From positions 1,532,208-1,596,207 of the forward strand of contig NZ_SGXE01000001.1 of the NCBI RefSeq assembly GCF_004216895.1: 64,000 nt of DNA, in the 5' to 3' direction. Shown piece after piece: positions 15,903 through 23,466 of the stretch. Within the stretch, counting starts at the first letter, position 1, and the number at the start of each line of letters is the position of its first letter. Made by a program: the position numbers and the translations under genes. Below the pieces are notes generated by a model that did no database searches, was not told the DNA's origin, and saw nothing but the letters and a program-made list of their open reading frames with translations. Origin of the DNA: Aquimarina brevivitae. Lineage in GTDB: Bacteria > Bacteroidota > Bacteroidia > Flavobacteriales > Flavobacteriaceae.

Positions 15903-18206
15903 TTATTGTATAAGTAGCTTTGTAGTTTGGGCATCTTTTCTACTTTCTACACGTATAAAATAAACCCCAGCAGCTAACTGATTTACCATTTCTGTTAAAT
16001 CGATCTCTTGCGATTGCGAACCTTTCCAATCCATTTGTTTTGTTTTTAATCGACTACCATTTACATCCAGTAGCGAAATTTTCAAAGCTTCATTTGTAAT
16101 CGACGAGGTATAGTCCAGGATTAATTTGGTGCCATCCGAAGGATTAGGGTACAATACTATTTTACTGTCAACTAATTTGGTGTCATCTTCTAGATTTTGC
16201 TTGGTTAAGCTGCTAATCGTTACATCAAAATTACCTGGAGAGGACCAATTACCAGCGGCATCCCTGACCAGGCTTTTGATTTTGCCATTTCGCCTACGGA
16301 GGTCTTTATTGAATGCCGTTCCTGCTGTAATGATTAACGAGCTCCCTGCTCTAAATTTATAAACTTTAAGGTCATCAAATTCTACAATAGTAGTATTGGT
16401 TCTAAGCGATATGGAGCTTCCACTGCTGATAGGAGTGCTGTCTGTCCATCTTAGTACCGAAATGTTGTTTTTAAACACTTCAATCACTCCAAAAGCAGGA
16501 CTATACGTAATTTTATAATTTGCCCAATTATTATCCTGGGGTACATCGCCAATCGCTCTATAATTGAGAACATTGTTTATGGTTTCGTAGATGCGGACTT
16601 TATTATCTTCTCCGCTAAACCATATCAGGTAGGAGTTTCCTCTTTGCGATTGAGTTACATCATCCGCCATAATGTGGATTCCAAACTTCCTAGGCCCTGA
16701 GGTAGATTCCACTTTAGCGGCAAATTCATAGAGATAAGGCAAACCAGAGTTCTGAGCCACATAACTGCTCAGCTTGGTATTGTCAGATGAGGTATTGGAT
16801 TGGCGTAGATGACTGTTACTGATGGACCAGTTTCCTGCTCCTAAGGTGTATCCGCCGTAGAATACATTAAAATTATCATTAAAAAATCCATTATTACGAT
16901 TGGCATACCACTGCTCTCCGTATTTTTCAAGCGCCTGGTAGAAGCGGCGTGTTACTCCAATATTGTCGGTATCATTGAAGTTAGCAGTAAAATCTCCGGT
17001 TTGCGTGCTACCGCCAGTAGCCGTTATGGTAGTAGAAGGTGCCTGGGTATCAGTACTACCGCCACCGTCGCCGGAACAGCCATTGTTGATCAATGCTTGT
17101 ACACCGGTTCTAATACTGGGGAGGATGGCATAACCTCCATTTCCGGGACAAGCGGTACAGCCGCCCCCATCTCGGTGCCCTGATATATTTTTTAAGGATC
17201 CGTTAATCACGTAATGATAAGAAGAACCGGTAGGGTTAATATTTTCTTTATTCGCTTTCCAGGCCAATAACTTTTTTAAAGAGTTTTGGGTTGCAACTTT
17301 AGGGGTTGTACTGCTATAATTTCCCAGCATGCAGACCCCCATGGTATTGCGGTTGCGGCCACAGAAATGAGCGCCTACGGCACTATCTCCACCAGCTCTA
17401 CCTTCATAGATGACTCCGTTTGGATCTATTAAAAAATTATATCCGATATCGGACCATCCGTTAGAGTTCATATGAAAATTCTGTACCGAGCGAACTCTCG
17501 CAGCCCAATCGCTACTAAAGTTGGAACCAAACTCGTGATGCACAATTAGATGTGTCACTTTTGAAGTAGGAAAACTACTTCTGGGTGGTCTGGCGCCCCA
17601 TTGCGATCTGGATACCACTGCGGGTTTAGCACAACTCGCTTTGCTTTGCGCTGCAGTATTATTTATTTCTTTCTGCAATTTTTTGGGTGTAGCTCCAGGA
17701 CTGTAATGTTTGAGCTGAATGTTTTGTAAAACGATCTCTTTTGTTGGGGTTAGATGGATACTATACTGAATATATTTAGTGGATTTATCCATATAGAATA
17801 AAGAAGAAATTAGCTTTTCTTCAGTTTGTTTATCCGTATGCCCTTCAAAAGGCAGTTCCTTCCAAGACGACCAGCGCTTTCCTTTTTTAGAAGTACGGTA
17901 TTTTATAGTGATCAGATCGTGATTGAGTTGCCTGCCTTGTAGTTCAAGATGACTACTAATAAAGGGTTGAGGTTTAACTAAACCCATAGCGATGGGTTTA
18001 AGTAAAAGTTCTTGTGGTTTTGTAGCTTTAGGTATAACAAGGCCTTGGTCTTCAATTTTAAATGTGGCCTCGTTTACCAGGGCTTCTTTAGAGCCAAGAT
18101 TAATCGTTTTTTCTGAGGCTTCTTCGCCTTTGAATTTAGAATTTTGGGCGTATAGCGACGATGAAAGCACTACAGCGATTACCATTATATATTTTATATG
18201 GTTCAT
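15903..18206 (-). CDS. secreted peptidoglycan-recognition amidase with T9SS sorting domain
   Basis: 767 aa. A Sec signal peptide (to SLYAQ, residue 21) and an N-terminal beta domain precede a PGRP/amidase_2 domain (about 195-380). This starts SRSQWGARPPR and has zinc ligands in VTHLIVHHEFG (about His223) and SGHRDGGGCTACPG (about 343-352). A laminin-G-like module follows (about 430-640). The protein ends with a type IX secretion sorting domain (VLYPNPSDG to LAAGVYFIRVESRKDAQTTKLLIQ). It should hydrolyse the amide between muramic acid and the stem peptide outside the cell. Targets could be other bacteria or its own wall. Confidence 0.92.
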   Translation of the reverse strand: MNHIKYIMVIAVVLSSSLYAQNSKFKGEEASEKTINLGSKEALVNEATFKIEDQGLVIPKATKPQELLLKPIAMGLVKPQPFISSHLELQGRQLNHDLITIKYRTSKKGKRWSSWKELPFEGHTDKQTEEKLISSLFYMDKSTKYIQYSIHLTPTKEIVLQNIQLKHYSPGATPKKLQKEINNTAAQSKASCAKPAVVSRSQWGARPPRSSFPTSKVTHLIVHHEFGSNFSSDWAARVRSVQNFHMNSNGWSDIGYNFLIDPNGVIYEGRAGGDSAVGAHFCGRNRNTMGVCMLGNYSSTTPKVATQNSLKKLLAWKANKENINPTGSSYHYVINGSLKNISGHRDGGGCTACPGNGGYAILPSIRTGVQALINNGCSGDGGGSTDTQAPSTTITATGGSTQTGDFTANFNDTDNIGVTRRFYQALEKYGEQWYANRNNGFFNDNFNVFYGGYTLGAGNWSISNSHLRQSNTSSDNTKLSSYVAQNSGLPYLYEFAAKVESTSGPRKFGIHIMADDVTQSQRGNSYLIWFSGEDNKVRIYETINNVLNYRAIGDVPQDNNWANYKITYSPAFGVIEVFKNNISVLRWTDSTPISSGSSISLRTNTTIVEFDDLKVYKFRAGSSLIITAGTAFNKDLRRRNGKIKSLVRDAAGNWSSPGNFDVTISSLTKQNLEDDTKLVDSKIVLYPNPSDGTKLILDYTSSITNEALKISLLDVNGSRLKTKQMDWKGSQSQEIDLTEMVNQLAAGVYFIRVESRKDAQTTKLLIQ

Positions 18207-18333
18207 AAGAGTTTGTTTTAGTGTTTAATTGTGTGTGAGTTTTGGTGGGTTACTATTCACCAGTATTGCACCTCTTGAAACATAGCTTTCTTTATAATGA
18301 ATGCTATTTTTTATCCATAAAAAATAGCTGTTA

Positions 18334-18438
18334 TCAAAAAGTAGTAGGGAGAATGCGAACACTTGGTACGCGTTGGGCAAAAAAAGGAGGGATACCGAGC
18401 ATAAATGCCAGCACCAATAGGGATGTTTTCGTTTTCAT
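18334..18438 (-). CDS. possible 34-residue secreted peptide or gene remnant
   Basis: A short ORF, MKTKTSLLVLAFMLGIPPFF followed by AQ and 12 more residues. The first 22 residues form a convincing signal peptide (positive start, hydrophobic core, AQ cleavage site typical of Bacteroidota). Only RVPSVRILPTTF would remain after cleavage. It is either a tiny exported peptide or the stump of a gene whose body has been lost; the rest of 18207-18683 shows no other supported gene. Confidence 0.35.
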   Translation of the reverse strand: MKTKTSLLVLAFMLGIPPFFAQRVPSVRILPTTF

Positions 18439-18683
18439 TTATTGTGAGTTTGTTATTGAGTTGTCACCATCTATATTGCATAACAAATAGATGTTTAGCA
18501 GCGGCTATAATCCCAAAACGCCACTGTCAGGGTCATAATCTAGGGTGTTGTAGTATAAAAGAAGAAGCAATTACTAAGTGTAGGGTAATGGGTGTGTCAT
18601 AAGCGTTAGTTTAGTTGATGATTTATGTGTAGGACGAATATACTAACCCGTACAACTAAAAAATTAGGTACATGTGCCCAATT

Positions 18684-19343
18684 TTAGTGAAACACATCTT
18701 TGAGTTTCATAGTGTATTTAAATAAAGCATTGGAGCCGCTGATATTCAATTTTTTGCAAATATTATGGCGGTGGTTTTTGATCGTTTTTTCACTTTTAAA
18801 TAAATACTCGGCAATTTGTTTATTGGTATTGCCTAGGGCCACCTGGTTTAACACTTTGATCTCAGTTTTGGATAGAGTTTTACGTAAATATTCATTGGGT
18901 TTAAGCGCCACAGGTACCAGATCCTGATACCAATCGTCTCGGAATACTTTGCTAATGTAAGGTTGATTGTGGATCGCCCGCCAGGCACATTTTTTTATGT
19001 TTTCCACGCTTTCTGCTTTAAAGACCACCCATTTGATCTCTAAATCTTGTAAGGTTTGCACCAATTGCTCATCCAGGCTAAAGGTCATCATCACAATTTT
19101 AGTTCTGGGCGAATGCCGGCGGGTGTATTCGGCCAATTGAATGCCAGATTGGTCAGCGTTTAGTGTGGCGTCGATCACAATAAAATCAGGTTGTAGCGAT
19201 ACAATGACCTTTCGGAGTTGTTCTAAATCCCTAATTTCGTCATAGAGGTTGAATTTAAGGTCTTTAGGGGCTTCAAGCATAGCTTTGATACCGAGTCGCT
19301 TTAAGGGATCTTCATAGGCAACAATCACATCAAATTCTCTCAT
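18684..19343 (-). CDS. LuxR-type regulator with receiver-like domain
   Basis: 219 aa. The N-terminal receiver-like domain keeps Asp58 (FIVIDATLNADQSG) and a conserved Lys near 109 but has a weak acidic pocket (AYED), so phosphorylation is uncertain. The C-terminal LuxR helix-turn-helix reads LSKTEIKVLNQVALGNTNKQIAEYLFKSEKTIKNHRHNI. No histidine kinase is adjacent, so it is an orphan regulator. The upstream gene is divergent. Confidence 0.88.
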   Translation of the reverse strand: MREFDVIVAYEDPLKRLGIKAMLEAPKDLKFNLYDEIRDLEQLRKVIVSLQPDFIVIDATLNADQSGIQLAEYTRRHSPRTKIVMMTFSLDEQLVQTLQDLEIKWVVFKAESVENIKKCAWRAIHNQPYISKVFRDDWYQDLVPVALKPNEYLRKTLSKTEIKVLNQVALGNTNKQIAEYLFKSEKTIKNHRHNICKKLNISGSNALFKYTMKLKDVFH

Positions 19344-19534
19344 TCCTAAGGGTTTTTCTGTGTAAGGGAAATTAAAGTAGCAGAAAGGTACAAAACTAAA
19401 TTTAGAAAATAGTTTACTTTTTGTGTGCCACTATTTTCCAGTGTAGGAATTGGTAGCTATATGTTTTTTTGGATAACCATACATGGATTCTTCACAATGT
19501 GTTTATCTTTAAACCATTGCTAAATCGTATTGCT

Positions 19535-20332
19535 ATGAAAAAAATGGTATGTGCAGTATTACTTTTGACTACAGTACTATATGCTCAGGATAGAAGAACC
19601 TACCACAGTCCGTATCAAGACCTGGAGTTGGGCTATACCCATTATCTGTTTGGTGATCAGGTAAAGTTTAGAGCACAACCCGATGTTAATGCTGAGGTGT
19701 TAAACCTCTTAGCCATAGGTACGGCAGTTACTGTGTTAGAAAAAACAGATCAAACCTTAGTGTATCACGGAATGTCCTCACCTTTTTATAAAGTCAGGTA
19801 CAAGGATCAGTTAGGGTATGTGTTAGGTGGATTGATCGCCATAGACCATAAGGTAGCTGGCGATACTAAGCTCTTATTTGCCTATCAAAAAGAAGAAGAA
19901 GCGTATTCAGTTTTATATAGAGTGGTGGATCAGGATCAAAAATACACCGCCTACGAAGTACCCTTGGCCACAGCGGATTTTTCTATTGAGCTCTATGATA
20001 ATAAGGGAGTGTCTGGGGTAGACCAGATTTTGTACATCAATTACCTGGCAGAAGCTTGCGGCATTAATGGAGGAGGTATTTATTTCTTTAAGGTGGCAAA
20101 TCGTTGGATCAAAGCCTTTGAAGTCGCTAAGGTGTCTGAAGCTGTTATTTTTTGGACAGAGGAGGAACTCATTTTTCCGGAAGACGAGAACGGAATCCCC
20201 AATAAAATTATCTACCAACAAGAAATCGGCGAATATAAAGACGAAGCCACGAATTGGACAGAAGTGAAAAAAGTAAGCCGCGAGTTGGAGTGGAAAAACG
20301 GACAATTGGTGCCTAATGTTCGGTTAGAATAG
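19535..20332 (+). CDS. exported protein with SH3-like domain
   Basis: 265 aa from ATG 19535 (MKKMVCAVLLLTTVLYAQ, a signal peptide); the frame extends upstream to 19469 without a signal. An SH3b-like region (VKFRAQPDVNAEVLNLLAIGTAVTVLEK) near residues 35-90 is followed by a domain I do not recognise. The last 54 bp of the gene recur at 20955-21008, marking a duplication at the left edge of the accessory island. Confidence 0.75.
   Translation: MKKMVCAVLLLTTVLYAQDRRTYHSPYQDLELGYTHYLFGDQVKFRAQPDVNAEVLNLLAIGTAVTVLEKTDQTLVYHGMSSPFYKVRYKDQLGYVLGGLIAIDHKVAGDTKLLFAYQKEEEAYSVLYRVVDQDQKYTAYEVPLATADFSIELYDNKGVSGVDQILYINYLAEACGINGGGIYFFKVANRWIKAFEVAKVSEAVIFWTEEELIFPEDENGIPNKIIYQQEIGEYKDEATNWTEVKKVSRELEWKNGQLVPNVRLE
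20272..20325 (+). repeat. 54-bp direct repeat, copy 1 (gene 3' end)
   Basis: The end of the SH3-like gene (SRELEWKNGQLVPNVRL). Copy 2 at 20955-21008, in the same orientation, is identical at 51 of 54 positions by eye. Confidence 0.9.
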
Positions 20333-20366
20333 ATATAAGATTATTTACCAATCACATAATCCACTA

Positions 20367-20741
20367 TCATTGTACGTCAATTTCAAAGATTTTTGTTCGA
20401 ATATTATTTTCAAGAGAATCCTTTTTATCGAAACTTATTATAAAACTGATGTCTTTACCCTTTTCATCTAACAACTTAAAATTAATAGGTTTTGAACTAA
20501 CTGATCCTAATACTTTTTTGACATCTTCAACGGCCATTTTTGCTATACAGAATTTTCGGTATACTTTTAAATAAGCAATTGAGTCTGTTTTCGCGGTGAT
20601 CACCAAAGTGTCCTTTTCCTCTTGCTTAATATCACCAAAAAGACCTTTCTTTTCAATTATTTCAACATACGTATACTTCTTGGTTTTGTCACAGGAAGAA
20701 ATTGAAAGAACTATTAATCCAATCAACACTAAATTTCTCAT
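20367..20741 (-). CDS. small lipoprotein of unknown function
   Basis: 124 aa with a lipobox at Cys17 (LSISSC) followed by DKTKKYTYVEIIEKKGLFGD and a lysine-rich beta-type domain. No family recognised. It lies between the two copies of the 54-bp repeat, so it may have entered with the accessory DNA, and it is AT-rich like the island to its right. Confidence 0.65.
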   Translation of the reverse strand: MRNLVLIGLIVLSISSCDKTKKYTYVEIIEKKGLFGDIKQEEKDTLVITAKTDSIAYLKVYRKFCIAKMAVEDVKKVLGSVSSKPINFKLLDEKGKDISFIISFDKKDSLENNIRTKIFEIDVQ

Positions 20742-20954
20742 AAAGGATCTATTTAACTCAGATTTATTATAGATTAGTTTTTAATAATTCATATCCAAAG
20801 TTCAAATTATCAAAATAAAGTTAACCTTCTATTTTAATCCTACAATTAATTGATAATCTACAAAAAATTTGATAGAAGTATGATGATTTAACTTATAAAA
20901 CGCATTGTAAATTATTGGTTATTTAATGATATTCACAAAATAATAGTTCATAAC

Positions 20955-21008
20955 AGTAAGCCGCGAGTTGGAGTGGAAAAATGTACAATTGGTGCCTAAT
21001 GTGCGGTT
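20955..21008 (+). repeat. 54-bp direct repeat, copy 2 (gene scar)
   Basis: It reads SRELEWKNVQLVPNVRL then a stop, the C-terminus of the SH3-like protein with three base changes, without the rest of the gene. The region around it (20742-21140) holds no other supported gene. Confidence 0.85.
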
Positions 21009-21142
21009 GTAGTGTTTATAAACCAGTTAATAAGGACGATAGCTGCAAATCTATATGAGCTTATAATTTTTATATCTTAGCTTTAACAGCAAGCGGGAAC
21101 ACCAATTATAATTGGTCATAAATGTTTATAACCGTTTGTACT

Positions 21143-21194
21143 AACAAAACATAATAGAAATAAACCCAATTGGGTTTATAAACTTGTTACCTGC
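21143..21194 (+). repeat. cassette-boundary palindrome A
   Basis: TAACAA...ATAAACCC-AATT-GGGTTTAT...TTGTTACCTGC forms an imperfect hairpin with unpaired bases on the left arm. Its right end TTGTTACCTGC (21184-21194) is the exact reverse complement of GCAGGTAACAA (21832-21842) on the far side of the next gene. Confidence 0.65.
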
Positions 21195-21211
21195 AATCTA
21201 AAAACAACATT

Positions 21212-21826
21212 ATGAAATATTATCAAATTTTATATTTTATCTTACTATTTTGGAGTGGATTTTCAATTAGCCAAGAAAAAGTTAGAATAATTGAAGAAGC
21301 CAAACTACCAGTTACACATATTAAACAACCACAATCAAATTGGTGTTGGGCCGCATCTATTGCAATGGTCGGAAACTATTATCGCAACAGTAATTATACA
21401 AGCTGTAATATAGCATCTCAAGAATTCAATTTTAATTGCTGTAATAACCCATCACCTTGTAATCAGCAAAACTCAATTGACCGTTTCCCTAAAATGTTAG
21501 CGCATTTCAATGTAGGCGTGAAAAGTGTAAAAGGCAAAACTGATTGGAAATCGATTAAAAATGAATTGGATAATGGAAATCCAGTTTTAATAAGGGTCGA
21601 AAGTAAATATGGTGGACATTTTGTTATAATCTATGGTTATTTCCGAAATCAATATTATAAAGGAGAAGGTGCTATGTTGGAAGTTTATGACCCTGCACTC
21701 GGATTTTTTAATGATTACGGCTATGAAGATGGTTACACGATTGCATATCCAAGATTGGTTTCAGGATGGGGCTACAACTACAAATTAAAATGGACACATA
21801 CCGTAACTTTTACTGACTACAATTAA
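21212..21826 (+). CDS. exported papain-like cysteine protease
   Basis: 204 aa. A signal peptide (to GFSISQ, about residue 21) precedes a papain-like fold of the C39_2/AvrRpt2-like type. The nucleophile Cys45 is in IKQPQSNWCWAASIAM, the catalytic His136 in KYGGHFVIIYGY, and a downstream Asp in MLEVYDPALG. Several further Cys (FNCCNNPSPCNQQN) could form disulfides. It is the first gene of the cassette-like array, bounded by 11-bp perfect inverted repeats (21184-21194 and 21832-21842). Substrate unknown. Confidence 0.82.
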   Translation: MKYYQILYFILLFWSGFSISQEKVRIIEEAKLPVTHIKQPQSNWCWAASIAMVGNYYRNSNYTSCNIASQEFNFNCCNNPSPCNQQNSIDRFPKMLAHFNVGVKSVKGKTDWKSIKNELDNGNPVLIRVESKYGGHFVIIYGYFRNQYYKGEGAMLEVYDPALGFFNDYGYEDGYTIAYPRLVSGWGYNYKLKWTHTVTFTDYN

Positions 21827-21831
21827 AGCCA

Positions 21832-22036
21832 GCAGGTAACAACGGCTATAAGTAATGCGGGATTAGGTGCTTAACCTAAAAGAAATCGCTAATTTGCAAA
21901 GACCGCCAAAACTTTGTTTTGGCTTTTTGAAATAATAAGGTAAAAAAACAGAAAACAAGGTTTTGGCTCTGTGCCCAACCGAAAGGAAAGTGCGTGTTTG
22001 CGCCCGCACTACTCATAGCCACGACCGTTGTAACAC
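21832..22036 (+). repeat. attC-like imperfect palindrome B
   Basis: The left arm 21836-21861 (GTAACAACGG, CTATAAGTAATGCGGG) pairs with the right arm 22003-22034 (CCCGCACTACTCATAG, CCGTTGTAAC). The right arm carries about six extra unpaired bases. The middle holds AAAGACCGCCAAA and a small hairpin (GCCAAAACTTTGTTTTGGC). The overall plan (long imperfect stem, extrahelical bases on one strand, CCGTTGTAA-like ends) resembles an integron attC site, although the ends do not match the canonical GTTRRRY core. Element C has the same layout. Confidence 0.6.
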
Positions 22037-22049
22037 ATATAAAGACAAA

Positions 22050-23240
22050 TTGTATATAACAGAATTAAAGACAGTACTTATACCAGTTTTAGAAAATTGG
22101 ATTAAACATCTTTATAATTCAGCAAAAGAAGCTGGAAAAACATTCAAGGAGGAAATTGGATTTGGAGAATATGTTCTTATAAATCGCCTTGAAAATCATT
22201 TTTCAATTGAATTATTAGGATTTCAAAATATATCTACAAATCCAATATTCGTAGTTGAAGATAAACCAAATACCTCCGATTTAAATTTCTTCATAAATGG
22301 CGGAAAAAAGTTTGAAGAGTACAACGGACTAAAACCAATAATTGACGGAACAAATGCACATAATCTCGATGCTGTTTATTCTTTTGCAGATTTGCTGATG
22401 AGTGTTTCTAAAATAGAAAACGTTTTAGACGTTCTTTTTGACGATGTTTCTAAATATGGAAACGGTTTAATTAAAGAAGATTGTGATTTACCATTTCATT
22501 TCCTCTCAAATTCTACTAATATTTTTTTAAATAACATAGCCATTGTCAGTCAGGTAGATGGAGTTTATTCTTTTAGAAGACACGCAACTACTATTATTGT
22601 ACATAAAGAAATTACAATAGAAAAATTCCGAGCTTTACTTAATAAACTATTTGACATAAAACATTATGATATAACAAAATCACCAGTAGGAATAAAATTT
22701 AGATCTCAAATTATATCTGAATTAAAAAGTTTAGCATATCATAAAGTGGACGAAACTGCCATTGATAAATTCATCCAATTAATTTCAGAAGATTTTGCAA
22801 AAGCATTAGGTTATATATCATCAAAAAGTAATGTAAGACTGGAAATAAAAGAAACATCTAAATCTGGAACAGAAAAACAATTCTTGACGCCTGATTTTAT
22901 GATGGAAAAAGAAGATGGAACTTATGATATATTAGATTTAAAACTTGGTCTACTCAGTGCCAATTTTGCATTTGGAGATTGGACAAATTCATATTTTAGC
23001 AGTTACGCACAAAAATTATTAGGTCAGCTCGCAGGTTATAGAAGATATTTTTCAAATCCTGAAAATGCAACTTGGGCTAAGGATAATCTTGGAATCGTTG
23101 TTGATAAACCAAAATTGATTGGTATTGCAGGAAATCACAACAATTTTGATAGAGAAATAGTTAATACGGCATTAGAAGGAAATATTGACGATTTTAATTT
23201 AATAAGTTATAATGAATTGACCGACTTACTTAAGAAGTAA
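22050..23240 (+). CDS. Shedu-like PD-(D/E)XK nuclease, probable anti-phage protein
   Basis: 396 aa from TTG 22050; no ATG occurs early, and the frame open to 21963 runs back into palindrome B, so the start is uncertain. About 270 residues of unrecognised N-terminal sequence precede a PD-(D/E)XK nuclease core: LTPDFMMEKEDG (Asp282), ILDLKL (Asp296-Leu-Lys298), then Gln326 in GQLAGYRRYF. The closing KPKLIGIAGN...NLISYNELTDLL resembles the C-terminus of DUF4263/Shedu proteins. The D-x-K triad replaces the usual E-x-K. It is AT-rich, bounded by 10-bp inverted repeats, and next to an OLD-like gene, so defence is likely but not shown. Confidence 0.65.
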   Translation: MYITELKTVLIPVLENWIKHLYNSAKEAGKTFKEEIGFGEYVLINRLENHFSIELLGFQNISTNPIFVVEDKPNTSDLNFFINGGKKFEEYNGLKPIIDGTNAHNLDAVYSFADLLMSVSKIENVLDVLFDDVSKYGNGLIKEDCDLPFHFLSNSTNIFLNNIAIVSQVDGVYSFRRHATTIIVHKEITIEKFRALLNKLFDIKHYDITKSPVGIKFRSQIISELKSLAYHKVDETAIDKFIQLISEDFAKALGYISSKSNVRLEIKETSKSGTEKQFLTPDFMMEKEDGTYDILDLKLGLLSANFAFGDWTNSYFSSYAQKLLGQLAGYRRYFSNPENATWAKDNLGIVVDKPKLIGIAGNHNNFDREIVNTALEGNIDDFNLISYNELTDLLKK

Positions 23241-23243
23241 TAC

Positions 23244-23449
23244 GTGTTACAACATTGTATATAAAAAATAGCGCAAGTCTTTGCTAACACTGAGGTTTGG
23301 GTATTTTTGGAAAGTCGCCAAATTTTTAAATTTGACGAATTCCAATAAAAAGATAAATAGTAAAATTTAAAAATTCGGCTTGTGTATAGCCAAAAAGTAG
23401 TTGCTTATTTTCAGCGCTACTTTTCATATACGGAGCCGTTGGATGTAAT
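23244..23449 (+). repeat. attC-like imperfect palindrome C
   Basis: The left arm 23246-23274 (GTTACAAC, GTATATAAAAAATAGCGC) pairs with the right arm 23414-23449 (GCGCTACTTTTCATATAC, GTTGGATGTAAT). The right arm again carries extra unpaired bases. The middle has GGAAAGTCGCCAAATTT, the counterpart of the AAAGACCGCCAAA segment in element B. Length about 205 bp, as for B. Confidence 0.6.
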
Positions 23450-23466
23450 GGACAAAAAAATGATGA

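Noticed and set aside
18242..18490. 82-codon plus-strand ORF upstream of the amidase gene
   Set aside because: Composition unlike a protein and no family pattern; it overlaps the better-supported signal-peptide ORF on the other strand.
21963..22049. Start of the Shedu-like gene at 21963
   Set aside because: The first 29 codons would be translated from the right arm of palindrome B (Cys/Arg/His-rich), which is repeat rather than protein sequence.
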